This document shows positions 33,196 to 44,549 of a stretch of 64,000 nucleotides of DNA, one piece after another. The notes under the pieces are model-generated. The model had not been told where the DNA came from. It did no database searches and was given only the letters and a program-made list of their open reading frames with translations. The DNA is from Apiosordaria backusii (lineage: Eukaryota > Ascomycota > Sordariomycetes > Sordariales > Lasiosphaeriaceae). The stretch's first letter is position 1; every line of letters starts with the position of its first letter. The stretch covers positions 372,001 to 436,000 of the forward strand of contig JAUKTV010000009.1 in NCBI GenBank assembly GCA_030549205.1, written 5' to 3'. A program made the position numbers and the translations under genes.

Positions 33196-34366
33196 ATGTC
33201 TCAATATGGCGTGGATACATCTAAAGCCTCCTCACCGGGGCGCCCGCGCCATCAAATAACTCGCTCCATCTCCGAAATATCGTCGCCAATCCATCTTCAT
33301 CGTCACCATTCACATCGCGTCATCAGAGACAGGGAGCGCGACGCTCTCAGCCCCACAGCGCAATCGGCAACGCCACTTCAACGAGCGTCACCGCAGCCCT
33401 TTGAAGTATCAAAGTCTGCAGGAGGCACACCTAACATTAGCCCAAACCCAAGCAGACGACCCAGTGTTCTCTACGCCTCCGCCGACGAAGTGATGCCCGC
33501 CAGTCATGCACCACCATCTTCCCATGCGCCAACACTTGTGTCGACATCTGCGCCTGCCTCTATAAGGAAGTCCACGGCTGAGATTGATTTGGTCAAGGAG
33601 CAGCAAAAGGCAGCTGCGAGAAACAGGTTGGTTTCTTCTCCGCTTCACCGAAGCCTTTGACAAGTCTGACCGCGGTTTCGCCATCTCCAGTGGACTCCAA
33701 CGATCACTCACCGAGCTAGAAACTTTTGCGAGTACGACTACTAGGCGCCTTGACGAGACATACTATTCGGTAGAGGAAAAGTTGGGGGCACTTCAAAGCA
33801 CAATTGCAGCACTTAAAGAGCTTACAGAGCTCTCCAACCAGCTCAACAACAGCTTCAGCGCCGAGGCCGACGAACTAGTGACAGATGTTACCTCACAACT
33901 TGATGCGTTCGGGAGCTTCGATGACCAACAGCAGCGCATCGAGTCATTACAGAACCGCATAAATGCGGGACGGGAGAGCATCAAGTCGTTGAGTGAGCGG
34001 GTGGACATGGTCAGGGCGCGCATTGAGGGCTGGGAACGTGCAGACCGGGAGTGGCGAGAGGCTGTTAGGAAACGACTCACGGCCCTGTGGGTGGTTGTTT
34101 CCACGATCGGCCTGGTGTTGATCCTGCTTCTCATTAGTGCCCCGTATGTACGAGAAAAGCCTGGGGAGCCAACTACTGGTGTTGGAAATGGCAACTTGAA
34201 GCAGCTGGCGGACACGGGCTCGGACGAAGCGGGCAAGATGAACCAGTGGGGCTCAGAAAGTGCTGCTACAAGTCTTCAAAGGGAGAGGATGGGGTTGAAT
34301 TGGACGGAAACTTCTGAGATTTCATCTCGCGCAACCGAGATGCTGCGAGCATTTGATGAGCTGTAG
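33196..34366 (+). CDS. Coiled-coil protein with one C-terminal membrane anchor
   Basis: Exons are 33196-33626 and 33691-34366, giving 368 aa. The 64-nt intron has a GTTGGT donor, a CTGAC branch site and a CTCCAG acceptor; only this acceptor keeps the phase. The N-terminal 140 residues are disordered, Ser/Pro/His-rich and basic. From about residue 145 to 280 there is a helical coiled-coil region (LQRSLTELETFASTTTRRLDE, later QQRIESLQNRINAG and SLSERVDMVRARIEGWE). A single membrane helix follows (ALWVVVSTIGLVLILLLIS, near residue 285), and about 65 polar residues come after it. The layout suggests a cytosolic coiled coil held on an organelle or nuclear membrane. I do not recognise the family. 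Confidence 0.8.
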
Positions 34367-35985
34367 CGGGGTGAGGGAAAGGGGTGAAAAGGAGCATAGC
34401 ATGCATGTCCTTGATTTGGTCATTTGGTTTTCACTTTTGCATTGATACCCAAGCTTACAGAAGCAGTCCTGCCTTATTCACACGCTTATCACAAGGTCTT
34501 GAAACCCAGTTTCTACCCGTCTACCTACCTTACCTGCCTGACTTACAAACATATATGCAACTATTGCGAGGTTATACAGAAGGTGTTTTGAAGCAACATG
34601 TCGGTTCATCGGCAGTTGGAGAAGCGAGCTCCAACTTTACCAGGGTGAATGCCCCACCACTATCACCTGTGAGGCCTCTCATTTACACATAGCTCCACCG
34701 CTGGATCGGATATCGGAATAGGCACTCGAGACTTCAACTTCGTTCTGAAATCTGAAATGGGTTATGGAATGAGGCCAAGGTTTATCGCTGCAAAAACGCG
34801 CGTTCATGGTGGAGCTACTTGACGCATTCCAGGGCGCATGGCAGTAAAACCGGCGCAAAGATGCCAGCCGCACAGGATTCTGTTGGGCGTCTGCTGTGCG
34901 GAAGGCTCAAAGCCCAGCGGGACGTCATCAGCAAGAGACTTGGCGCACCCGCGCCACCAGACCACATGCGTCATCGGTCGCACTGAGGTGGTGGGGCTCT
35001 CAAGAAAGTCGAGTGCCAAGCCTCACCAGAGAGAGCTCTCTTGTGCGACAGAATGCGAGATACTTCTGTTCGGCCTTGGTTGCCGGCTTCGCGTTGTAAT
35101 TCATTGGTGATCCAAGACTTGGTTGACCACTTTGTGCCGTGCCAAGTCACTGAGTCTTGGGTGCTCCCGGGTCGCGGTCACCTTGATTCAGATATTTCTA
35201 TCACCGGACCCCTGATCATCTGGCGCCTTTTCGCTGGGCTTAGGCGCATCCATGTGTCAATCTCCATTAAACGACCCGTCCTCCGTACCTACATCTGGAC
35301 CCCTCATTCCGACCTCCATGCTTGCACCATTAACGAGCCAGCCGATTATCCGAGACGAACGGTCCTGTTTATACCTATTTTGAAGAGATACTCTTTTTCG
35401 AACCGAACCCTTCTATTGTTTTGTTGGCTGAGCCGTGTCCTGTGTGTCTGTCTTTCGGACCCAAGCTGTTGGTCTGCTCCTTCTTTTTCTTCAGGTACAG
35501 CCAGCCACCACCGAAACCGAAAACGTACGCGCCGCATCTCACTGTTCCCGCTAGACCTAGAACAACGACCTCGTAAAGCTTCCTACCTTGGCTACCGTAC
35601 CGCAGCGAGTCGTACTGGATACCATTTTTGGCCTCCTGACCTGAAAGAGTGTCTTACCGTTGTTGGGACCAAGAGAATCCAAGAAGACCCAAGAGTGTGG
35701 AATCTCTCTTGTACCCCGCCATAATCCATTAGGTACACCAAGAGGTTCCAGAACCCCTGTCCGTTTCTAGGTCCTGTTCTTTCAAAAGAAAGAAATATAG
35801 ACGGTTGGGCCGGCTTACTTTTCTACCCTTCAATTAGTCCCTCCAAAAAAAACACAAAAGCGAAACTACTGGATACTTGTTTTCACACACCTGGAACGTG
35901 CAAAGCATATAGAGGAGGGAGTTAGGGAAAGTTGCTTGACTTTCTAGGGTTTGTTGGTTGGGTTGTCTTTTGTACAAGACTAGCG
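34367..35985. other. Intergenic region upstream of the PX-domain gene
   Basis: 1.6 kb. A frame of 227 codons at 35041-35724 starts with TTG and has no protein features, and probably lies in promoter or 5' leader sequence of the PX-domain gene. Nothing else supported. Confidence 0.5.
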
Positions 35986-38900
35986 ATGGCTTCTCTTACG
36001 GAGGATACTCACAAGGCGACACCCAACGGGAACGTGGGTCACCCTGGCGTGGAGACTACGCTTGCTGTGAGGACGTCAAATGCTGAAGGGGCTGCTTCTG
36101 CTTCTGGGCCGCCATCGCCTGCACATACGTTGACGGGGAAGCAAGAGCATTGTGAGTTTTTTGTTCCTACGTCATGGGATTCACCTCTCCTGGAATTCAG
36201 CGCACACAAAGCACAAGCTAACTTTGGTTGTCTTCTCTCTACACAGACCTCAAGCGCGAACTCATCTCCGAGCAGGTAAAATGGGAAATCTCAGAGCTAA
36301 ACTCGCCCACGGCGTTGAGGCGGTTCGGAGCGCCGTTCAAGTCGGAATTTGGGGAGGTGTCACCGCTGGACTCGGAGCTGCCGATTCTGAGATATATCTT
36401 TGTGCACCATATTCGCGAGTTTCCGTTTCTAGACAAGGCGAGGGAGAAGGAGTTTTGGCAGGATAAATTACAAGTGGTGAGAATAGTGCCTCCCTGGGGT
36501 GTAGCGTGTGGGAGAGTTGGGCTAACTTATGGTGGTATTTTTTCTGCTAGTTCCTCGAGTCGTTCGCCAGCAAGGGGATTTCATCCTCGGAAGACCGGTT
36601 AGAAGAAACGAAGAGGAGGAAACTTGCCGTCAAGGCGAAGAAGCTGGTGGAGCTCATGATGGTGTCTGGTGTGCCGACTTCTTCCGGGTTTGAGGAGAGG
36701 ATCAGGTTTTCAGAGCTGGAGATTGTGGATGCGAATGCGATTGATACGGGTGTGCTCTCGTCGATGCCACAGGGCAACTACTTGAACGGGTGGGATGTCA
36801 ATATTGCCGGGGTCAGGATAACGTCCGCCCGGAGGAATATCAGGCAACACAAGCATGCTGTGGGTTTCCCCTGGCTGTCGTGGGTTCTGTTGTTGGGTGG
36901 TTCGAGTACTGACGAGGATAAACAACAGGAATTCCTACTCCGTGTCAAGCGTAAGGGCGGGATGGAGCAGTATATTGGTCGGAGATATGGCGATTTTGCT
37001 AAGTTGCACAAGAACCTGAGGACTGAGTTGCCTGGAAAGGTGCTTCCTACGCTTCCGAACAAGAACAAGTCGAATACGACGACCACGACGGATAGTGTCA
37101 GCGGGAACAATGATTCGGAAACATCTTCGATCTCCTCGGCATCGACACAGCTACCGCCAAGTAGCCCAGCAGTCGACAGCTTTAGCCACCAAGGCGAGAC
37201 GGCATCGAGACTGCTTTCCGTAAGAGGTTCGTCTCATACACGCTCAAGTTCGCGCCGAAGCAATCCGTTAACGACGTACCTGATAGATCAACGGAGTGGA
37301 AGGCTTTCGCCGAGGGTTTCGGTTGACGGTAGGCCCAGTAGCCCTGGGCTCTTGAGTTCCCGGAAAGAAGAAGTAAGTGCCTCGTCGGGTGGTTGGAGTG
37401 GATCTTGGAAGAGCCGCAGCTAATTCCTCCCAGAACGTCGTTCTATGGCGGGAAAACCAAAGAGTGTCTCTGCGTGCGTTTCTACGCTCTTTGCTCCAGA
37501 ACCCACAAATAGCGACCACTAAGTCAATTGAGGAGTTCTTGACGGGTGATACGACCAAACTTTCAGATGCTGATGTCGAAGATATCATCCGTCGCAAAAA
37601 CTTGGACAAGAAGCGGGTTGAGGAACAGAAGCGCTTCTATGAGATTGCGAGGAAACGTGCGGCGGAGTTGGATGTTTACATGGAACAGTAAGGATGCTGG
37701 TCGATCAAGACTCGATGATGGAAGCTAATGCTCTGCTCCAGGTTCCGACAAGATATTGTTGAACACAATGGTCTAACGATGCTCTTCAAGGAGATCAAAG
37801 ACAAGGAGACGATTCAAGACCTCAGCTTACAGTACCAAAAGTTTGCGGAGTGGCTACGCATCGAGGTCGCGGCTACGATATACCACCTCTTCCTCGCAGA
37901 AGACAACTCACCCGAATTGTTCGCCCAGGCAAAGAGGATTCACTCTTTGATCCCCTACACTCTGATGAAGAACGCCATCCGGATAGCCAACCCAGCAGCT
38001 GTCATGTCCCACATCCTGGATATCTTCCTCGCTCAACCTTTTGGCGCGCGGTCTTTGATGCAAAGGATATTTTCCCTCACATTAAACGACGGCATCAAAA
38101 ACTTCCAGCGCTCTATCGACGCACTCGCAGTTAAGATCAACGATCCCGTTTTTGTGGAGAAGCTCAAGAGATACAGCGACTCGGAGGAGCACATCAAGGT
38201 CGCCATTCGGGAGGAGGCCGAGGCGGACCAGATTGATGTGATTGTGGTGATTTTGAGGACCGAGCTGCTTGAGCCAGCGCTGAAGCCGTCGCAGATTGAG
38301 AGGCTGTACAATGCGTACGTGGCGTTCAACAGCGCGGTGGAGAATGTGGACGAGGAGCTCAAGCAGGGCGCGCAGTTATTTTCGTACCTGAAGCAGCTGC
38401 TGAAGCTGCACATGCGGCAGAGGGACAAGGCGATGATGCTGAACCTGATTGAGGAGCCCGTGACGCTGCAGCTGTTTAGGGATTTGTTTACGATTTTTTA
38501 TGAGCCGCTTGTGAGGGTGTACAAGTCGGCGAATGTGTATAACAGTGTGACGGATTTTGCGTTGTTTGTGGATGATTTGATTCAGGTGAGTTTTACCCCT
38601 TTTCTGTGTGTAATGGGATATGACTGACAGAGGTTGGAAATAGGTCGTCGAAAAGTGCCGAGACCAAGACGCTTCCGCGGACCCTAACCAGACCGTGCAA
38701 GCCTTCATCGATCTTTGCCAGCGGCACGAGCACAATTTCTACAAGTTTGTCCACGAGGTGCACACGCACGATAATGGGCTGTTTACGCAGTTGATGGGGT
38801 GGATTGAGGGCATTCTTGAGTTCCTGCGCCACGGCCCGAAGAACGGGAGATTAGACATCAACGCGCTGTTCGAGGGTGCTATTAGCACCGGGGTGGTGGA

Positions 38901-39288
38901 TAAGGACAAGGCAATCGAGGAGATTGACAAGTTGATTGCCTGGCAAGAAGCGAGAAAGAAGTGGCATCATGACAAAACTAGACAAAAGATGGCTGCTGAA
39001 GGCGGAGGGCCGGGGGTGGATGGGGTGCCGATGGCGTTCAAGTCGAGTGATTTTGGGCTTGATCAGGAGGATCTCCAGGATATGGCGTATGATGAGGACT
39101 CAGAGTCGGAGGCGGAGCTGGAGATTGAGGATGAGATGGATCCGATCGAGGCGGAGAGGAGGAGGAGGGCGAGGAGGCAGGATAGGTTGAGGAGGAATGC
39201 GGGGGAGCCGGCGAAGCCTCAGGTGGAGGAGGTGCATAAGTTGAAGGAGAACTTTCTGGTGATGCTTCGGATGGTGTTGGCTGAGTAG
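35986..39288 (+). CDS. PX-domain lipid-binding protein (yeast Ypr097w/Lec1 type)
   Basis: Exons are 35986-36151, 36247-36476, 36551-36859, 36929-37372, 37434-37687, 37742-38585 and 38644-39288, giving 963 aa. A conserved N-terminal domain (YLKRELISEQVKWEISEL, then LRYIFVHHIREFPFLDKAREKEFW) precedes a PX domain, with RNIRQHKHAEFLLRVKRKGG and QYIGRRYGDFAKLHKNL near residues 220-270. A Ser-rich linker interrupts the PX domain. The long helical C-terminal part (from about residue 380) has the PX-associated layout and ends in a Glu/Asp-rich and basic tail. PX domains bind phosphoinositides, and the yeast relative is linked to lipid handling between organelles. The 69-nt intron at 36860-36928 is in frame without a stop, so it could be translated if retained. 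Confidence 0.9.
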
Positions 39289-40513
39289 AATGGGTCAATG
39301 GCATACGTGGGCGTGGTGAGGTGTCATCATGGCCACGAGAACTGGAGTTTGGGGGGGTATGGAGTGAGATGGAGCATATAGAGGGGTTGTTTTTTTGTCA
39401 CAACTTGCAGTACTGGGCTTGAAGGAGAGTAATTAGGGGTAAAGGGGCTGGTCGTTATGGAGGGTCGAGTTTGTTCAGTTTGTCCAAAATGTCGGTCGAG
39501 TTACACATCCATTCGTCGTGAGCTTGCAAATCGAATACCAGAGGGGGATAGATTACTTCCTATTTAAACCTACAAGTAGCTGAGGAGCGATGAGTTTGTC
39601 GTGGCGTTGGTTGGTTGGGACGGTGGTGGTCATCTCAAGTAATACAACACTTTTAATATTTGTTTACATTCACCATTCATTGCACCCAGTAACGAACCAA
39701 CCCCTGAATTATAAATCCGAGCCTCCCTATAGGCAGTGTGTGCGCATGCATGTCACCTAACGGCCGGGCAAGGCAGTGGACTACTGCTGGTATTTCATGT
39801 ATATACACTTCAAGCCGAGGATGTCCGCCGTCCGAAGGCTTGGGGGACCCAGACCCGCACATGCTTTTCCCGGTTTCTGTATCCGGTGTGAAACCAACTG
39901 CGGTAAGAGCATCTCGAGTGTGGCAAAGATTGCAGACGAGACAACACATGGGAGCTGTGGTGTACCACGTGTGATATGCAGATATTCCGAATCCAGACAA
40001 GACAAATACCCAGACGGGAAAGACGGAAGCAGAAGGGGGACACCATCTTCCAGTTTGAGGCTCTGAAAGAAAGTTGCGACGGTCGCAAGGAAAGAGAGAT
40101 CACCAGCTGGTAAATGAGGCGAAAGCTTACACGCGATTGGCCACTCGGGGATATTGCCAGCCGTCGACGGGACGTCATCGTCAGGAATTCAACCCCATCC
40201 CGCCGTGGAGGAGGGGCCACACTGTGGACCACAAACACCCCTGCGCGCGGATTTTCCAGCGGGCGGGCGCGGTGTCGGCAACTCGGGTAATCAACCAGCG
40301 CTGATTGGTCGATCGAGGCTGGAACAGCCTTTGGTGCTTCGGGTCGTGGAATCATCGAAGGAGCCAGCCGGGAGAGGGAGGAGGTTGTGTGCTCGGGTCT
40401 GTGCATGTCATTTGAAAGAGGCTCAAATATTTCGGAGGAGGAAGCAAGTTGGGAAGCATTTACAAGACGACATCTCCCCTCCACAATACCCCCCTTCCCC
40501 TCTCTAGACGACG
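39289..40513. other. Intergenic region upstream of SDH1
   Basis: 1.2 kb with the 3' UTR of the PX-domain gene and the SDH1 promoter. Overlapping frames at 39677-40526 occur on both strands without an agreed coding signal. The last 50 bp before the SDH1 ATG are pyrimidine-rich. Confidence 0.5.
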
Positions 40514-42945
40514 ATGGCATCCTCAATGGCTTGGAGAAGGTTAGCCGCGGCGCCGGCGGTAAGTTTTATAGTTTTTTTCATTTTTGGAGGAGAGCTCTTG
40601 TTTGCATTTGGCAATTGGGGGGTGGTTGTTGCGTTCGCCAGGCGCAAGCCCGCCAATGCCGAGGTGTTTGGAAAAGTCGGACTGACGACAGTTGGGAATA
40701 GCTTCCTCGCGCTCTTAGAACCCCTACACAGAGGGCTTTTTCCACAACAAGACCGGCTGGTGAGTTCTTATATGCTCCTGATTGTTATATTATACCGGTA
40801 TTTGCGAAACACCAGATGGACTGACTCTTGCAGCCCGCGTTATCGCCAACGGGCCCCTCCGGGCGAAGGAGGCATCGCCATTCGTCAGCAGCAAGTACCC
40901 TGTTATCGTATGTTTTCCCTCCCGTCGAATACAACCCCCCCGCCTTTCACCCTCGAGAGACTGTCCCGGCTTTTTGGAGGTGGAGGGAGGGGAGGAGACA
41001 CAAAGCTAGAAGAGCGCCCAGTTGACACATGAACGCCTCTGTTGTAGGACCATGAGTACGATGCGATCGTTGTTGGTGCCGGTGGTGCCGGTCTGCGTGC
41101 CGCCTTCGGTCTCGCTGAGGCCGGCTTCAACACTGCCTGCATTTCCAAGCTCTTCCCCACGAGAAGTCACACAGTCGCTGCCCAGGGTGGCATTAACGCC
41201 GCCCTCGGCAACATGCACAAGGACGACTGGAGATGGCACATGTACGACACAGTGAAGGGCTCCGACTGGCTCGGTGACCAGGACGCTATTCACTATATGA
41301 CCCGCGAGGCTCCCGCTTCCATTATTGAACTTGAGAACTACGGCTGCCCCTTCTCCAGAACCGAGGATGGCAAGATGTGAGTGGATTTTATGAGATGGTG
41401 TCAAGAATGAGAGGAGGCTGACAGGTTACTTCAACAATAGTTACCAGCGTGCTTTCGGTGGTCAATCCAAGGAGTTCGGCAAGGGCGGCCAGGCCTACCG
41501 CTGCTGTGCTGCTGCCGATCGTACCGGTCACGCTCTTCTCCACACCCTCTACGGCCAGTCCCTCCGCCACAATACCAACTACTTCATCGAGTACTTCGCC
41601 ATCGACCTGATCATGGAGGATGGTGAGTGCCGCGGTGTTCTCGCCTACAACCAGGAGGATGGTACTCTCCACCGTTTCCTCGCCAACAACACCGTCCTTG
41701 CCACCGGCGGTTACGGCCGCGCCTACTTCTCTTGCACTTCCGCCCACACTTGCACTGGTGATGGTATGGCGATGGTTGCCCGTGCCGGTCTCCCCAACCA
41801 GGATCTCGAGTTCGTCCAGTTCCACCCTACCGGTATCTATGGTGCTGGCTGCTTGATCACTGAGGGTGCTCGTGGTGAGGGTGGTTACCTCCTTAACTCC
41901 GAGGGTGAGCGTTTCATGGAGAGATATGCCCCTACCGCCAAGGATCTTGCGTCTCGTGACGTCGTCTCCCGGTCCATGACCATGGAGATCCGTGACGGCC
42001 GTGGTGTCGGTCCTGAGAAGGACCACATCTACCTCCAGCTCAGCCATCTTCCCGCCGAGATTCTTGCCGAGCGTCTCCCCGGTATCTCTGAGACTGCCGG
42101 CATTTTCGCTGGTGTCAATGTCCGCAAGCAGCCCATTCCCGTCCTTCCCACCGTCCACTACAACATGGGTGGTATCCCCACTCGCTACACTGGTGAGGTT
42201 CTTACCGTTGATGAGTCTGGCAACGACAAGGTTGTGCCCGGTCTCTTCGCTTGCGGTGAGGCTGCTTGCGTGTCTGTTCACGGTGCTAACCGTCTGGGTG
42301 CCAACTCTCTTCTCGACTTGGTCGTCTTCGGTCGTGCCGTTGCCCACACCATCCGTGACAACTTCACCCCCGGTGCCAAGTTGAAGCCCGTTGCTGCTGA
42401 CGCCGGTGCTGCCGAGATCGAGACCCTCGACCAGCTCCGCACCGCTGACGGCCCCAAGAGCACCGCCGAGATCCGTCTTGCCATGCAGAAGACCATGCAG
42501 CGCGATGTCTCCGTCTTCCGTACCCAGGAGTCCCTTGACGAGGGTGTTGAGAAGATCAACCAGGTCGACCAGACCTTCTCCCAGGTCGGCATCAAGGACC
42601 GCAGCATGATCTGGAACTCTGACCTTGTTGAGACTCTTGAGCTCCGCAACTTGCTCACTTGCGCGTAAGTACCATTTGAAAACTTCTTTTGGAAGAGAGC
42701 GCAAAATGCTAACAATTGAATTCTACAGTGTCCAAACCGCCACCGCTGCTGCCAACCGCAAGGAGTCTCGTGGTGCCCACGCCCGTGAGGACTACCCCGA
42801 GCGTGACGACGAGAACTGGATGAAGCACACCCTCACCTGGCAGAAGCCCCACGGCAAGGTCGACCTCAAGTACCGCCGTGTTATTGGCACCACTCTCGAC
42901 GAGAACGAGTGCAAGCCCGTTCCTCCTTTCAAGCGTGTCTACTAA
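40514..42945 (+). CDS. sdh1: Succinate dehydrogenase flavoprotein subunit (complex II), mitochondrial
   Basis: Exons are 40514-40558, 40702-40759, 40834-40907, 41048-41376, 41441-42664 and 42729-42945, giving 648 aa. The first two small exons encode the targeting peptide (MASSMAWRRLAAAPA, LPRALRTPTQRAFSTTRPA), rich in Arg and Ser with no acidic residue. The enzyme oxidises succinate to fumarate and passes electrons to the Fe-S subunit. The FAD-binding GAGGAG motif is at residues 69-74. The motif TRSHTVAAQGG contains His100, which should carry the covalent FAD. Active-site sequence HGANRLGANSLLDLVVFGRA is intact. The C-terminal exon has the usual DENWMKHTLTW. Codon use is strongly biased to C-ending codons, as expected for a highly expressed gene, and this explains a long open antisense frame. 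Confidence 0.97.
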
Positions 42946-43710
42946 GAGACTGGAGATTGATTGTTGATGGGGTGCTGCTTTAATTTATATACCATGTGAG
43001 GAGAGAGAAGTGTTAGCCCGGTTGTGGGGAGGTTGGTTGGCATACACAAAGATCACACACACTACAGCATGAAAGCATGGCGTCGAGGTCTTGGGAAAAC
43101 GGTATGGGAGGTGATGGAGGAATAAAAACTGATCCGGCCGAGAAAATACGGACTGGTGTGAGGCGGAGAAGGAGATATTCGAGTTTACAAGGAGAGGAAG
43201 GGGGGAAAGAAGAAAATGCCCCGGGCATGAACGACACACATCCACACACATACAACCCTATGTTTTCCTTTTACTGTAGTCTGTGTTTGTTTGTTTTGTT
43301 GTCATTCTTGTTGCCCCTTGTTATAGAAATCGGGGCGGCGGCGCGCGCGAGAGAGAAATGGGAAATGGATATTCAACCTTCAATTGTGTAAAAAACTTGT
43401 TTCTTTTTTGTTGATGGTTTGGTTTGAGGGGAGGTTGTTTTTGTGTAAGCTTGTATACAGACTGAGAGGGGAAATAAGGGGCAGTGAGGGTTGAATAAAA
43501 TGCATTGTAAAATACTTTTTAGCTGCCACCTTCTAGTGTGTGAAGTATTCATCTCTCCACGGCAGGTGAGCGCCTCCTACACAAAAGGGAAGCTCCCCGC
43601 CACACTCTGTCAAATCATTACCACTGCATAAACTCGGCAAAAAACGAAGCCATCAACACCCGACCTACCGAGTCAAGGTGGGAAAGAAAAGACAAAAATT
43701 AGAAGAATTG
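42946..43710. other. Intergenic region between SDH1 and tRNA-Pro
   Basis: 765 bp with the SDH1 3' UTR. Purine-rich stretches and a GCGGCGGCGCGCGCGAGAGA tract near 43334 are present. Short frames only. Confidence 0.5.
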
Positions 43711-43827
43711 GGGGCCACCCGGGGATTGAACCCGGGACCTCTCGCAAGTTTTGTTTGGCTACAAATTGTAGATTAAACAACTCAGGGTGGACCCTAAGCG
43801 AGAATCATACCACTAGACCAGCGGCCC
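43711..43827 (-). tRNA. tRNA-Pro (anticodon AGG) with an intron
   Basis: The minus strand folds as a tRNA. The acceptor stem pairs GGGCCGC with GTGGCCC (one G-U pair), the D-arm has the A-box TGGTCTAGTGG, the anticodon stem pairs CTCGC with GCGAG, and the T-arm is CCGGG-TTCAATC-CCCGG. The anticodon loop reads TTAGGG before an intron of about 45 nt (43747-43791), giving anticodon AGG (inosine-modified, reading CCU/CCC/CCA). The intron starts one base 3' of the anticodon, as in other eukaryotic tRNAs, and its CCACCCT can pair with AGGGT around the splice site. A T-run on the transcribed strand (opposite 43694-43698) is a polymerase III terminator. Confidence 0.93.
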
Positions 43828-44549
43828 TTTTTTATCCGGATGGATGGATGTGTTGTGTGTTTTCGGAGGTGGAGGAACGGCTCATTGACTGACGACGTAC
43901 ACAACAAAAATTCTCGTTCCAGCAGGGCTGTGCGGTGAAGAGTTCGAGTAAGGTATTTTGGCGGTAAGGGACCGACCGTTAAGTCATACTGTGAGAAGTG
44001 AAGAGTGAAATTAAAAATGCCAAATGGGGCTGGGTGAATGGGGAGTGATGGAGCGGATGATATAGGGAGGTTGTAAATGTGAGAATACAGGATGCAATTG
44101 CTGGTTGAGACATACTCTCAAAAAGAAAAAGAAAAATCGGGATTCACCCCTCCCTTCCTCCCCCTTTCTTTTGGCCTGCGCTGCTGGTTCTCCTCTTGAC
44201 TCAAGAAATGCGTTTATTTCGAGGCATAACCAACAATCACACACAACAGGCACATTCTCCCCCTTTTCTCTTGATTCGTTCGTTTCATTCAATATCTTTT
44301 CTACTCTTTCTCTAGTAAAAAGTGTTGAACTTTCCTTCCCATTTCCTTCCTTTTTCTTTCAATCAAAAATCCCTGCCTGCTTGTTCCACCCACCCAGTGT
44401 CCGTATAAAAAGCCCATCCACCCCGCTATCCCATTTACTTTGTATTTATTCGTCTTTTTTCATACATCAAGCCAGACGACCTTTGCTGTGTCCGGGGGTA
44501 TCTTTCATTATTTATTTCCTTGTCTTTTTACTTCATTGTGATCACATAT
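43828..44549. other. Intergenic region between tRNA-Pro and the purine-biosynthesis gene
   Basis: 722 bp with the 3' UTR of the minus-strand purine gene and the upstream region of tRNA-Pro. A pyrimidine-rich frame at 44105-44590 (+) has no protein features. Confidence 0.5.

Noticed and set aside
35041..35724. A 227-codon plus-strand frame upstream of the PX-domain gene
   Set aside because: TTG start, unusual Cys/Trp/Arg-rich composition, no similarity I recognise; more likely promoter or leader sequence.
41388..42704. A 438-codon open frame antisense to SDH1
   Set aside because: It lies exactly opposite the conserved SDH1 exon. Strong C-ending codon use in SDH1 removes stop codons from this antisense frame, and the protein has no recognisable features.
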